Of a stretch of DNA of 64,000 nucleotides, positions 1 to 8,641 are shown in pieces; position 1 is the first letter of the stretch; each line of letters starts with the position of its first letter. The notes beneath the pieces are model-generated. The model did no database searches. It was not told the origin of the DNA and saw only the letters and a program-made list of their open reading frames with translations. The position numbers and the translations under genes are program-made. Source of the stretch: DATAXP01 sp036272935 (GTDB lineage Bacteria; Planctomycetota; Planctomycetia; Pirellulales; PNKZ01); contig DATAXP010000055.1 in NCBI GenBank assembly GCA_036272935.1, positions 1 through 64,000 on the forward strand, given 5' to 3'.

Positions 1-1
1 C

Positions 2-121
2 TGCGGCCATCACCATGGCGGCTGCGGCAACGGCTGCGGCAGCTGCTGTGAGGCTGCCCCGAGCTGCTGCGCCCCGGCCGCCGAGCCGAGCTGTGCCGCT
101 GCCCCGAGCTGCTGCAAGTAG
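2..121 (+). CDS. C-terminal end of a Cys/Gly/His-rich protein (partial)
   Basis: The window opens inside a reading frame that ends at a TAG at 119-121. The 39 visible codons are very rich in Cys, Gly, His, Ala and Pro, with four Cys-Cys pairs (for example SCCEA, PSCCA, and a final PSCCK). The start lies outside the window. A strong terminator follows 45 bases later, which supports this being the true end of a transcribed gene. The Cys/His density suggests metal binding or disulfide cross-linking at the cell surface, but that is inference. No family can be named from this fragment. Confidence 0.6.
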   Translation, partial: CGHHHGGCGNGCGSCCEAAPSCCAPAAEPSCAAAPSCCK

Positions 122-166
122 TTAGCTGGGCAGTCACGGTCGGTCACTACGCTGAAGCGTAACGCT

Positions 167-203
167 AAGAGCCTCTCGTCGCTGACGAGGGGCTCTTTTT
201 TTT
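167..203 (+). terminator. Rho-independent terminator
   Basis: A 14-bp stem (167-180 pairs with 184-197, one G-T wobble) with a 3-base loop is followed by a run of eight T. It sits 45 bases after the stop codon of the Cys-rich protein and before the next gene, so it should end that upstream transcript. Confidence 0.85.
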
Positions 204-309
204 GCGCGCACGGTGCCTCGCGCTTGCACTTCGCATTGCGGTGTGCCACTCTGGCATGCGAGGGGACTTTCGGGCCGAGGTACTTTGGGGCGGCAGAGGG
301 GGACAGGCC

Positions 310-2037
310 ATGCCTGTTTGTCGCGGCGCGATCCTGCGGTGGTATTGGGTAGCGGTGGTCGTCGGTTTCGCGGTGCCGCCATGCCCCGCGTTGGCTGACA
401 ATCCCGACCTGCTTCGCCAGCAGCTTGATGCCGGCGAATTCACTGGCGCCGTCGAACAAGCGCAGAAATTTGCCGACCCTACCGCACGCGATGCAGCGCT
501 GGGCCAGGTGGCTCGCGCGCAGGCGGCGGCCGGTGCCGGCGGCGCTTCGTTGGCGACGGCATCGTTCTTAAGCGACGACCTTCGCCGCCAGGCCTTGCTC
601 GATGACATTCGCCGCGAACCGATCGGCGGACAAGGAGGCGGCGTTCAACCCGACTTCAATTCGCTCATCGAACTGCTCACCTCAACAATCGCTCCGCAAA
701 CCTGGTCCGACGTCGGTGGCGCTGGCGCGGTGAAGCAGTTCACCGGTGGCGTACACGTCGATGCCGAAGGGGCCATGCGTCGCGCCGAAAGGCAACCGAT
801 CGATCCCGTGCGTGCCGATGAGCTCGCGTTGCTGCGCGAACAAGCGCCCAAAGTCACCGCCTCGGGCGATCCGCGGCGCGAATCCTCGATGCGCAAGATT
901 TCGCTGCCGCGGCTGGAGCGCGCCGTCCAACTACGGCTGGCTGCGGGACACTCGCCGGACGAAGACATGCAACTGCTCGCTGGACTCGAGCGGGTTGAAT
1001 ACATCTTTGTGTATCCCGAGACGCGCGACTTGGTGATTGCCGGCCCCGCCGGCGCCTGGCAGACCGACGCCGAAGGACGACCCGCAAGCATCCGCAGCGG
1101 GCGGCCGGTCGTGCAGCTCGACGATCTGGTGCTGATGCTGCGGCACGTGCTCTTGTCGGACGACGGACGATTCGGCTGCTCGATCGATCCAACGACCGAG
1201 CGGCTTGCGGCAACGCAGGCCTATCTCGACGAGAGTAGAAACCGCCCGCTGAAGCCCGGCCAGCGCGAGGCGTGGCTCGAAGGGCTGCGGTCGCGGCTCG
1301 GGGCGCAACAGATTTCCGTGCGAGGCATCGACCCGCACAGCCGTGCGGCGCGCGTGCTGGTCGAGGCCGATTACCGCATGAAGCTGGTGGGCATCGGCCT
1401 GGAGCCAGGAACGCTCGAAGTGCCGAGCTATCTGGCGATGATACGTGTGGCGCCCGGCCAGGCGCCGCCGCCACTAAGCGTGCTTCGCTGGTGGTTCACG
1501 CTCAGCGACGATGCGCTCGTGGCCGATACCCAGCGCCAGGCATTTACGATCCGCGGCCCGTCGGTCCAGGTGCTCGGCGAGAACGAGTTCATTTCGCAGC
1601 AAGGCGAACGGACTGCCAGCGGCAAGGCGGACGAATTGAACGCCGAGTTCGCGCACAACTTCACCAAGCACTTTGCCGCCTTGACCGAGAAATACCCGAT
1701 CTACGCCGAATTGCAGAACATTTTTGATCTGGCACTGGTTGCCGCGCTGGTAAAGCACGAGCACGCCGCCGACCGCATCGGCTGGCACCTGACGTGCTTT
1801 GGCCGAGGCGGCGCCTTTCCGTTCGCCACCGGCGCGGCACCCGCAACGGTCGAAACCGTGATCAACCACCGCGTGATCAACGGGCGGCACATCGTCGCGG
1901 CAGTTAGCGGTGGCGTGGTGGCCGATCCGGCCGCGAGCCTCGGCCGCTTGCCAGAAGACCGTAGCGGCCGTGCGAGCAGCCGCTGGCAATCGGCCGCGCC
2001 GACCAACGACGTTGCCGATCGTTGGTGGTGGGATTGA
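310..2037 (+). CDS. Secreted DUF1598-like protein
   Basis: The protein is 575 aa. The frame is open upstream to 202, but ATG 310 is chosen because it gives a clear signal peptide (hydrophobic VAVVVGFAVPP followed by a PALA cleavage site). The body is largely soluble, with an Ala/Gln-rich helical start and then segments such as RDLVIAGPAGAW and DDLVLMLRHVL that resemble the planctomycete-specific DUF1598 family. The assignment is from memory of the family, so it is moderate. No catalytic motif is visible. It probably acts in the periplasm or on the cell surface. It follows a terminator, stands alone, and its promoter should lie between 204 and 309. Confidence 0.75.
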   Translation: MPVCRGAILRWYWVAVVVGFAVPPCPALADNPDLLRQQLDAGEFTGAVEQAQKFADPTARDAALGQVARAQAAAGAGGASLATASFLSDDLRRQALLDDIRREPIGGQGGGVQPDFNSLIELLTSTIAPQTWSDVGGAGAVKQFTGGVHVDAEGAMRRAERQPIDPVRADELALLREQAPKVTASGDPRRESSMRKISLPRLERAVQLRLAAGHSPDEDMQLLAGLERVEYIFVYPETRDLVIAGPAGAWQTDAEGRPASIRSGRPVVQLDDLVLMLRHVLLSDDGRFGCSIDPTTERLAATQAYLDESRNRPLKPGQREAWLEGLRSRLGAQQISVRGIDPHSRAARVLVEADYRMKLVGIGLEPGTLEVPSYLAMIRVAPGQAPPPLSVLRWWFTLSDDALVADTQRQAFTIRGPSVQVLGENEFISQQGERTASGKADELNAEFAHNFTKHFAALTEKYPIYAELQNIFDLALVAALVKHEHAADRIGWHLTCFGRGGAFPFATGAAPATVETVINHRVINGRHIVAAVSGGVVADPAASLGRLPEDRSGRASSRWQSAAPTNDVADRWWWD

Positions 2038-2059
2038 AATTCTGTCCGAATCGAAGCCA

Positions 2060-2129
2060 GCGTGGGGCAGGCATTCCTGCCTGCCTTCGATCACAACTCC
2101 GCCGGCAGACAAGAATGTCTGCCCCACGC
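2060..2129. repeat. Double-hairpin inverted repeat, GTGGGGCAG type
   Basis: Arms at 2060-2085 and 2104-2129 are inverted copies of 26 bp with three differences. Each arm is itself palindromic: an 8-bp stem GGCAGGCA/TGCCTGCC on the left and GGCAGACA/TGTCTGCC on the right. Two of the three differences form a compensated base-pair change in that inner stem, and the third is in the loop. It lies between two convergent genes. It could help terminate both, and it looks like one copy of a dispersed family. Confidence 0.8.
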
Positions 2130-2134
2130 GACGC

Positions 2135-3160
2135 TCACTCGGTCAGCGACAGCATGCGCCGTAACTGGCCGTCGAGTTTCTCGAACTGCGCTTGCCGGGT
2201 GCTCACATCGGCCAAGGGGTCGAAGTCGATCGGCTCACCAAGCAGTTGGGACAAGCGCCTGACCGCGAATTGCCGTACCAGTCGCTCGCGCTGGAGCAAC
2301 GCGTACCATAGATACGGATCGACTGACAGCGCCGCCGATGCACGCTCGACGGTGTCGTCCTGTTGATCGTCGCCGCTGGCTTGCAGGATCGATCGCAGGC
2401 GGAAGCGCTGCTCGGCATCAAGGCGTCCTCGTTCCGCCTCGCGCAATAAGGGCAACACGCCCTGGCCCGCGGCACGCAAGCTTCGCTCGGCCGCTTGTCG
2501 TTCGGAGAAGTGGTTGCTGCCGAGTTGCCTGATCCACCCGGCGAGTTGCTGCCGGGTTACCGGTGACGGCGCGTACTCGCTGCGCAGCAAGTTGAAGTTC
2601 AACACCGACAACTTCTCGTCGAGCTTCCATTGCCGACGGATGAATTCGATCAGCCAGATCGGCCGCTCGCGCTGCTCCGGCGTTAGCGACAACAACACGT
2701 GGTAGAACGAGGGACCGCTGCGCTCTACGACCAATTCGCCCTCAGCGATGCGCAGGCGCGAGGGGCCATCGGTCTGCTGCGTGTATTCCAGCTCTTCGCT
2801 GGGAGCGTCGCCTTGCGCTTGATACTGAAGCCGGACGTCGCGGCCGCGCGCGATGTCGTAGCTGAGCCGGGCCGCGGGTGTGGAAAGCTCATAGTGCAGC
2901 GTCACCAGCGAGCCTTCGTTGCCGAGCGTGAGCTTCTCCTGCCGTTGGGCGTCCGAGCGGTTGTACGCGCTGGTGCGGGCTTCGTTGGTGGTCGCGAGCA
3001 ATTGTCCGCCGACAATCCGCAACTGAGCGTGCCGCAATTGGCTCGCGGCGGCCGCGCCGATCTCGAACGGCTCTTCTGCCGACGTTGCCGACTCAGGCAC
3101 CAGCGTGGCCAAACACGCCACGACGGCAAGACGAATCGGACTGGCAACACGGGAGGTCAA
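2135..3160 (-). CDS. Secreted hypothetical protein with helical repeat region
   Basis: The protein is 341 aa and not recognised. The frame has no ATG near its beginning. A TTG at 3158-3160 overlaps the stop codon of the upstream DedA gene (TTGA) and leads into a plausible signal peptide (LAVVACLATLVPESATSA), so translational coupling is likely. The N-terminal half looks beta-rich. The C-terminal half (about residues 195-320) contains helical stretches such as RQAAERSLRAAGQGVLPLL that resemble HEAT or armadillo repeats, often protein-binding surfaces. No enzyme motif is seen. It is predicted to be periplasmic. Confidence 0.75.
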   Translation of the reverse strand: MTSRVASPIRLAVVACLATLVPESATSAEEPFEIGAAAASQLRHAQLRIVGGQLLATTNEARTSAYNRSDAQRQEKLTLGNEGSLVTLHYELSTPAARLSYDIARGRDVRLQYQAQGDAPSEELEYTQQTDGPSRLRIAEGELVVERSGPSFYHVLLSLTPEQRERPIWLIEFIRRQWKLDEKLSVLNFNLLRSEYAPSPVTRQQLAGWIRQLGSNHFSERQAAERSLRAAGQGVLPLLREAERGRLDAEQRFRLRSILQASGDDQQDDTVERASAALSVDPYLWYALLQRERLVRQFAVRRLSQLLGEPIDFDPLADVSTRQAQFEKLDGQLRRMLSLTE

Positions 3161-3870
3161 TGATCGCGATCCTGACGTGGCGAGCCGGCGGGGAGTGGTT
3201 CGCGGCTCTTGGTCGAGCCATTGGCGATCGGTTCAAGGGTTGCCGCACGCGTGACGGTGACCGTCAGCTTGGCGGCACGCTTGCGACGCCGATGCCGCGC
3301 GTAAAAAAACAGCACTAAGGCCAAGACCACCAGCACGCCGACCACGGTCCCCCACACTTCGCCGCGGCGGATGACGGGCCACCACGCCTCGATCCGGTCG
3401 GCAAACAAATAGCTGAGACCGAAGAACAGCCCAATCACCGAACTGGCGCACACGGTATCGACCAGGATGAACCGTCGGAACGGCACGTTCATGATGCCAG
3501 CCGTGAGATAAATCGGCGATCGCAGCCCCACCATGAATCGCGCGAAGAAAAACACCCACGGTCCGTGCCGATGGATGAGCTGTTCCATTTTCTGCTCGCG
3601 GTCGGGGGTCACGTAGCGCGTGAACCAATGGTGCTCGCGGACGATGTTCCTGCCGAAATGGTGGCCGATTCCGTAAGTGAGCAGGTCGCCAAGCAGGGCC
3701 CCCGTCAAACACGCACCGAAGGCGAGGCCGGGATGCATCACGCCATGCCGGCTGGCGACACCGGCGAAGATGACGAACACTTCTTCCGGGATCGGCAGTC
3801 CTGCGCCCGTAAGGATGAGCAGAATGATGATGCCGGCGTACGACCCGTGTTCCAGCAGCAGATCAATCAT
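3157..3870 (-). CDS. DedA family membrane protein
   Basis: The protein is 237 aa, a usual DedA length. DedA/VTT-domain proteins are inner-membrane proteins thought to flip lipid carriers or phospholipids. Visible hallmarks are GAGLPIPEEV near the N terminus, the loop FARFMVGLRSP (about residues 110-120, with the F-x-R-x-x-x-G-x-R pattern) and several hydrophobic segments, the last at about residues 170-190. A basic tail (RHRRRKRAAK) should be cytoplasmic. The stop overlaps the TTG start of the next gene, so the two probably form an operon. Confidence 0.9.
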   Translation of the reverse strand: MIDLLLEHGSYAGIIILLILTGAGLPIPEEVFVIFAGVASRHGVMHPGLAFGACLTGALLGDLLTYGIGHHFGRNIVREHHWFTRYVTPDREQKMEQLIHRHGPWVFFFARFMVGLRSPIYLTAGIMNVPFRRFILVDTVCASSVIGLFFGLSYLFADRIEAWWPVIRRGEVWGTVVGVLVVLALVLFFYARHRRRKRAAKLTVTVTRAATLEPIANGSTKSREPLPAGSPRQDRDH

Positions 3871-4072
3871 GGCCGACGCCTGGGATCTGCCGGCACGATG
3901 CCCCTCGGACGTAATCGATCCATGCCAGTGCCGGCTTTCAAGAGGGGTCTCTCAAACTCGACGCATTCTACTCTGATCGTCCAATCCGGGTATAGCAACT
4001 TAGCCGGGTTCCACAACTTACGAACAATCGGCAATCGTGTCCATTGCGATGCCGCGATTGATGTTGCGCGGC

Positions 4073-5164
4073 TCAAACAGGGCGCCATTCGTTCTCTCGC
4101 AGTCCTGCGGTGGCGATCTCGACGTTGCTTCCGCTAGGGCTGGCGTGCAGCAGCAAGGCTCCGACGTCGGGCCGGCTGCCGCAAAATGCCAAGGCACGTT
4201 CAACCCCCATCACGTACATGGCCGTTGAAAGGGCGTCGGCCTCGGCAGCCGTCGGTGCGACGACGGTCGCCGAGAGAACCCCTTCAGCCGGCCAACCGGT
4301 CCGCGGATCGAGGATGTGCCCGTAGCGTCGTCCCTGGTGCCGGAAGAATTGCGCGCTCGCTCCCGACGTGGCAAGGGCCCGGTCGCGCAGCCAAATCTCG
4401 GCCACGCGCCGTCCGGCACGCACCGGGTCGCCGACGCCCACCAGCCAGCCGCCGTCGCGCTCGCTCGAATCAGCGCTGCTGCCGCGCGCCAGCACGCTGC
4501 TTTGGCCACCGTGCCACAAGAAGTTTTCGATACCCGCGGCGCGCAGCAATTCATCGCACCGATCGAGCGCGTATCCCTTGCCGATCGCACCGAAATTCAG
4601 CTCGATGCCCGGCCGGCGAAAACGGATCGTGCGATGTTCGGCATCGAGCTCAATGTACTGGCCCCCAACGCGCTCGAGCGTCTCGGCCAGCGTGGCAGCG
4701 TCTGGGATTGCGCCGGCGCGGCGGGAAAACCCCCACGCCTTGGTCAATGGTCCGGCAGTGATGTCGAATGCGCCATCGGTGGCGGCGTACAGCGTGAGGG
4801 AAAATTCGAGTAATCGAAAAAGTCCCGCTTCAACCGGCACCGGCCCGTCGGCTGCCGATCGGTTGATCGCCATCACCTCGCTGCTGTCGCGGTAGACCGT
4901 CAATTGCGTTTCGAGCTGCTCGACCAGGTCGAGTGCTTCAAGCGCCGTTTCCGCCGTGTGGTCGTACTGCCCGGCGTTCAAGAACAGCGCAAAGTCGCAG
5001 GCCATTGCCCGGCGGGTGTAGTGCACCAGATACGGCTCGGCCGCGCGAGGCATCGGCTCGTCAACCAATGGTGCTAAGCGGCGCTCGATGGCCCCGGCCG
5101 CGGCACGCATCGCTGCGCGCCCTTGCAGAAACTCGCGACGATTTCCTCGCGGCACATCGTTCAT
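4073..5164 (-). CDS. apbE: ApbE-type FAD:protein FMN transferase
   Basis: The protein is 363 aa. ApbE proteins move FMN from FAD onto a Thr or Ser of exported flavoproteins such as NqrC and RnfG. Family motifs are present in order: LTVYRDSSEVMAIN, DGAFDITAGPLTKAWGF, LNFGAIGKGYALD, the GHILDPRTGWPA metal/flavin region, and DALSTAMYVMG. ATG 5164 is chosen over a TTG one codon upstream. The N terminus carries NRREFLQG, which resembles a twin-arginine signal, but no long hydrophobic stretch follows, so export is uncertain. It is divergently transcribed from the flavin-reductase-like gene 53 bp away, so both could concern flavin use. No target flavoprotein gene is seen here. Confidence 0.92.
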   Translation of the reverse strand: MNDVPRGNRREFLQGRAAMRAAAGAIERRLAPLVDEPMPRAAEPYLVHYTRRAMACDFALFLNAGQYDHTAETALEALDLVEQLETQLTVYRDSSEVMAINRSAADGPVPVEAGLFRLLEFSLTLYAATDGAFDITAGPLTKAWGFSRRAGAIPDAATLAETLERVGGQYIELDAEHRTIRFRRPGIELNFGAIGKGYALDRCDELLRAAGIENFLWHGGQSSVLARGSSADSSERDGGWLVGVGDPVRAGRRVAEIWLRDRALATSGASAQFFRHQGRRYGHILDPRTGWPAEGVLSATVVAPTAAEADALSTAMYVMGVERALAFCGSRPDVGALLLHASPSGSNVEIATAGLRENEWRPV

Positions 5165-5217
5165 CAACGTAAGTATACCTTTGCTTGACGCCGGGATTTG
5201 CGGATTACAATCGACGT

Positions 5218-5790
5218 ATGGATTTCAATGCCGCTGCCATCGACGACGTGTTCCGCATGGTCGATCGGCCGGTGTGGGTTGTTACGGCAGCCGATGGGGA
5301 ACGCCGAGGTGGGCTGCTGGCGACGTGGATCGCGCAGTGTTCGCTCGATCCGGCAAAGCCGATGCTCTTGGCTGGCTTGGCGCCCCACCACTTCACCGCG
5401 GAGCTAGTCACCGCTTCGAGGTGGCTGGCCGTGCATCTGCTCGCGGCCGGACAGGCCGAGTTGGCGTTGAACTTCGCCCTTGGCTCCGGACGCGATCGCG
5501 ACAAATTCGCCGCAATCGGCTGGTCGTCGGGGCCGGGCGGGTGTCCGATTCTCGAGGATTGTCTGGGGTGGCTCGCGGGTCGCGCCGTCGACGGTCACGA
5601 CACTGGTGATCGCCGTTACTTCTGGCTCGAAGTGGCCGCCGGCAGGCGTCTCGCGGCCGGCCAGCCGCTGACCGAACAGAAGCTATTTTCCGCCGCGACC
5701 GCCGAACAGCGCGAGCAATTGAATCGCAATCTTATGGTGGATATTGAGTTATTGCGCCCAGCTCGGGACGCGTGGCTGGCCGGATCGTGA
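5218..5790 (+). CDS. Flavin reductase-like (split-barrel FMN-binding) protein
   Basis: The protein is 190 aa, starting at ATG 5218 (MDFNAAAIDDVF). The opening pattern, PVWVVTAADGERRGGLLATWIAQCSLDP followed by KPMLLAGLAPHHFTAELV, matches the flavin-reductase-like FMN-binding domain, where the T/A-A-x-G-x-x-x-G loop and the S-L-x-P turn bind flavin. It is probably a cytoplasmic NAD(P)H:flavin oxidoreductase or a related FMN protein. The substrate cannot be told. The C-terminal helix (EQREQLNRNLMVDIELL) is an addition of unknown role. Confidence 0.85.
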   Translation: MDFNAAAIDDVFRMVDRPVWVVTAADGERRGGLLATWIAQCSLDPAKPMLLAGLAPHHFTAELVTASRWLAVHLLAAGQAELALNFALGSGRDRDKFAAIGWSSGPGGCPILEDCLGWLAGRAVDGHDTGDRRYFWLEVAAGRRLAAGQPLTEQKLFSAATAEQREQLNRNLMVDIELLRPARDAWLAGS

Positions 5791-5878
5791 AGGCGGCGCG
5801 GCCGCCGACGCGACGTTTTCATTGACCGTTGCATCCCATCCTCTTACCATAGTGCAAGTTAGATTAGCAGCTTTTCTC

Positions 5879-6010
5879 ATGCTGGATGCTCTGCTTTGGG
5901 GCGTCCGGTGGCCGGCACGCAGCGAACTCGGTTTCTGTCTTGTCGGTGCCGTGGCCATGATGGCTTGGTTTGGCGATTTTCGGGTGCTCTTTCCTTTGGA
6001 CGGTTGTTGA
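5879..6010 (+). CDS. Possible small membrane protein upstream of the kinase
   Basis: This is a 43-codon frame (starts MLDALLWG, one hydrophobic stretch GFCLVGAVAMMAW). Its stop codon directly abuts the kinase ATG (TGA then ATG). The juxtaposition suggests a translated leader or microprotein coupled to the kinase. No homology is recognised and chance cannot be excluded. Confidence 0.25.
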   Translation: MLDALLWGVRWPARSELGFCLVGAVAMMAWFGDFRVLFPLDGC

Positions 6011-8596
6011 ATGAGCGAACCCGGTTCTACCCATGCTCCCGGACAGCCAGCCGTGCCCGTCGAATCGCCGACGGTGACCCGCACTTATGGCCCGGCCGAC
6101 GCGGCGGACTTGCTATCGCCGCCGGCCCGACCCGTTGCAGGACCTTTCGCTAGCGACGACCGGACGACAATCCGCCGGCAACCCCCCGCCCTGCCAGGGG
6201 CGTCGCGGCCGGTGGCTCCCGGTGAGCTGGGAAGGTTGCTGGTCGGCCAGCGCCTGGGCCACTTCGAACTGCTCGATTTTGTCGGCGGCGGTGGCATGGG
6301 AGCCGTGTTCCGCGCCCGCGACACGATGCTCAATCGCGAGGTGGCGGTTAAAGTCCTGTCACGCGATCAGGGGGCCGACGAGGAAACTCGCCGGCGCTTC
6401 CAGAATGAAGCCCAATCGGCGGCCCGGCTCGATCACGAGAACATCGCTCGGGTATATTACGTCGGCGAAGACCGCGGGCTGAACTACATTGTCTTCGAGT
6501 TCATCGAAGGGGTGAATCTCCGCGATCTGGTCGAGCGGCGTGGCGAGCCGCTGCCGTTGGCCGAGGCGATCAGCTACACGTTGCAATTGGCCAAGGCGCT
6601 CGATCATGCCAGCCATCGCGACGTAGTGCATCGCGACATCAAGCCCTCGAACGTGTTGGTGACCGACGAAGGCCGCGCGAAGCTGGTCGACATGGGGCTG
6701 GCGCGGCTGCACCAGGTCGACGCTGCCGGCATGGACCTGACGGCCAGCGGGGTGACGCTCGGCACGTTCGATTACATCTCGCCCGAGCAGGCTCGCGATC
6801 CTCGCAGCGCCGACGTGCGCAGCGACATGTACTCGCTGGGCTGCACGCTGTACTACATGCTCACCGCCCGGCCGCCGTTCCCCGAGGGGACCGTGCTGCA
6901 AAAGCTGTTGCAACACAACAGCGACGAAGCTCCCGATCCGCGTGAGTTCAATCCCGAGGTGACCGACGACGTGGCGACCCTCGTCCGCAAGATGCTGGTG
7001 AAGAACCCGCGCAAACGGTACCAAAGCCCCAGCGAACTGATCGACGATCTGGTAATGCTCGCCGAACAGGTTGGTCTGCCGTCGACGGCCTGGGGCGTTG
7101 CGTTGTCGACGTCATCCGCAACTCCACGTCATGCGCTGCTGCGGCATCTGCCGTGGGTAGTGCCGTCGCTCGTGCTGTTGCTGGCCGTCGGATTCATCGA
7201 GTTTGCATCCAAGCGGGGAAGCACTGAACCGCAGGCGTTCAAGCCGGTTGAATCGCCAATCCCTGACGCCGCACGCATCTCGCCCAAGGAACCTTCGCAG
7301 CCGCCGCCGGCAACCGCGGAACCTGTGCGTACCGAGGCGGCAGCGCCAGCGGCCGCGGTTGTCGAGCCGCAAGACGGCTCCGCCACAGCGAGCATTGCCG
7401 GCGCACCACGCGCCGGCTTGTTGATCGTCGCTCCCGAGGCTCACGGTCCGCAGCAGTACAACACGCTGCGCGCGGCATGCAGCGCCGCGAAGAGTGGCGA
7501 CGTGATCGAGCTCCGCTACAACGGCCGCCGCGAAGAGCGGCCAATGCAACTGAGCAACCGCCGCTTCACGATCCGCGCCGGCGAAGGTTTTCAGCCAGTC
7601 GTGGTGTTCCGGCCCGACGAAAGCGACCCGCTGCGCTATCCGCGCAGCATGTTCGGCATCAACGGCGGGAAGCTTTCGCTGGTGAACGTCGCGATCGAGT
7701 TGCTCGTCCCGCCGCCGGGCGAAGTCCCCGCCATGTACTGGGACGTGATCGAGGCGGAGCGCTGCGAGTCGTTGGAATTGCATCGCTGCTCGCTCACGGT
7801 GCGCAACGCCGTCGGCATGGTCGCCCAGCATCCTGAAGTGGCGTTCTTTCACGTGCGTGCCGCGTTGGGATTCGATTCGATGATGGCTGGCGACGAGGCG
7901 ATGCCCGATGAAATGGTTGACATCGATTTGGAGAACTGCATTATCCGCGGCGAGGCGGTGTTGCTACGGGTCGACGACGTGGAAGGCGTGGCGCTCACTT
8001 GGGACAACGGCTTTTTGGCCACCACGGAGCGGCTGGTCACGGTCGTCGGCGGTGTCGCGGCTCCGCGCAGCGACCATCATGTGCGTGTTGTGTTGCGGCA
8101 CATCACCGCGAACCTGGGGGCCGGCCTGTGCCAAATGGTCGATTCTCCCGACAAGCCATTCTTGCCGCTGCTCGATGTGCAGTGCTCCGACAGCATTCTT
8201 ACCGGGTCCCCTGCCGCGTCGCTAATCGATCAGCAAGGGATCGACGAGCCGGCGGCCTTCCGCAACTACGTGACCTGGAACGCCGACCGGAACTTTTACA
8301 ACGGGTTCGACGCCGCTGCGCTGTGGCGAATCGAAGACCCGACCGACGATCGCGGTGTGCAGCGCTTCGGCCGAACCGATTGGGACGCCTACTGGGGCGA
8401 ACTGCACGAGGTGCTGCCGGAATGGAACGATGTGCAATGGCGGCACACGCCTGTGGTAAAGCCGGCCAGCGATCGAACACCCGACGACGATCTGCTGGCT
8501 GAAGCTGCGGCCGACAACATGGCCCGCAGTGCTGCCAGCGACGGCCGCGATGCCGGCATGATCGCCGACGCCTTGCCGCCGCTCCCTGGCCCGTGA
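6011..8596 (+). CDS. Transmembrane Ser/Thr protein kinase with beta-helix-like extracellular domain
   Basis: The protein is 861 aa. After a Pro-rich leader it has a Hanks-type kinase domain (about residues 85-350): glycine loop GGGGMGAVF from 92, ATP Lys114 in VAVKVL, catalytic loop HRDIKPSN with Asp209, and SPEQAR in place of APE. The DFG motif reads DMG (LVDMGLAR), which is common in planctomycete kinases and keeps the metal-binding Asp. A single membrane helix lies at about residues 380-399. Beyond it is an Ala/Pro linker and then a region of about 380 residues that starts like a pectate-lyase-type right-handed beta-helix (YNTLRAACSAAKSGDVIEL). It probably senses an extracytoplasmic signal and phosphorylates cytoplasmic targets. 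Confidence 0.93.
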   Translation: MSEPGSTHAPGQPAVPVESPTVTRTYGPADAADLLSPPARPVAGPFASDDRTTIRRQPPALPGASRPVAPGELGRLLVGQRLGHFELLDFVGGGGMGAVFRARDTMLNREVAVKVLSRDQGADEETRRRFQNEAQSAARLDHENIARVYYVGEDRGLNYIVFEFIEGVNLRDLVERRGEPLPLAEAISYTLQLAKALDHASHRDVVHRDIKPSNVLVTDEGRAKLVDMGLARLHQVDAAGMDLTASGVTLGTFDYISPEQARDPRSADVRSDMYSLGCTLYYMLTARPPFPEGTVLQKLLQHNSDEAPDPREFNPEVTDDVATLVRKMLVKNPRKRYQSPSELIDDLVMLAEQVGLPSTAWGVALSTSSATPRHALLRHLPWVVPSLVLLLAVGFIEFASKRGSTEPQAFKPVESPIPDAARISPKEPSQPPPATAEPVRTEAAAPAAAVVEPQDGSATASIAGAPRAGLLIVAPEAHGPQQYNTLRAACSAAKSGDVIELRYNGRREERPMQLSNRRFTIRAGEGFQPVVVFRPDESDPLRYPRSMFGINGGKLSLVNVAIELLVPPPGEVPAMYWDVIEAERCESLELHRCSLTVRNAVGMVAQHPEVAFFHVRAALGFDSMMAGDEAMPDEMVDIDLENCIIRGEAVLLRVDDVEGVALTWDNGFLATTERLVTVVGGVAAPRSDHHVRVVLRHITANLGAGLCQMVDSPDKPFLPLLDVQCSDSILTGSPAASLIDQQGIDEPAAFRNYVTWNADRNFYNGFDAAALWRIEDPTDDRGVQRFGRTDWDAYWGELHEVLPEWNDVQWRHTPVVKPASDRTPDDDLLAEAAADNMARSAASDGRDAGMIADALPPLPGP

Positions 8597-8641
8597 ACAT
8601 TAACCAAGCGACGGCTGTCCGCGGGGCGTTCGAGGTATTCG

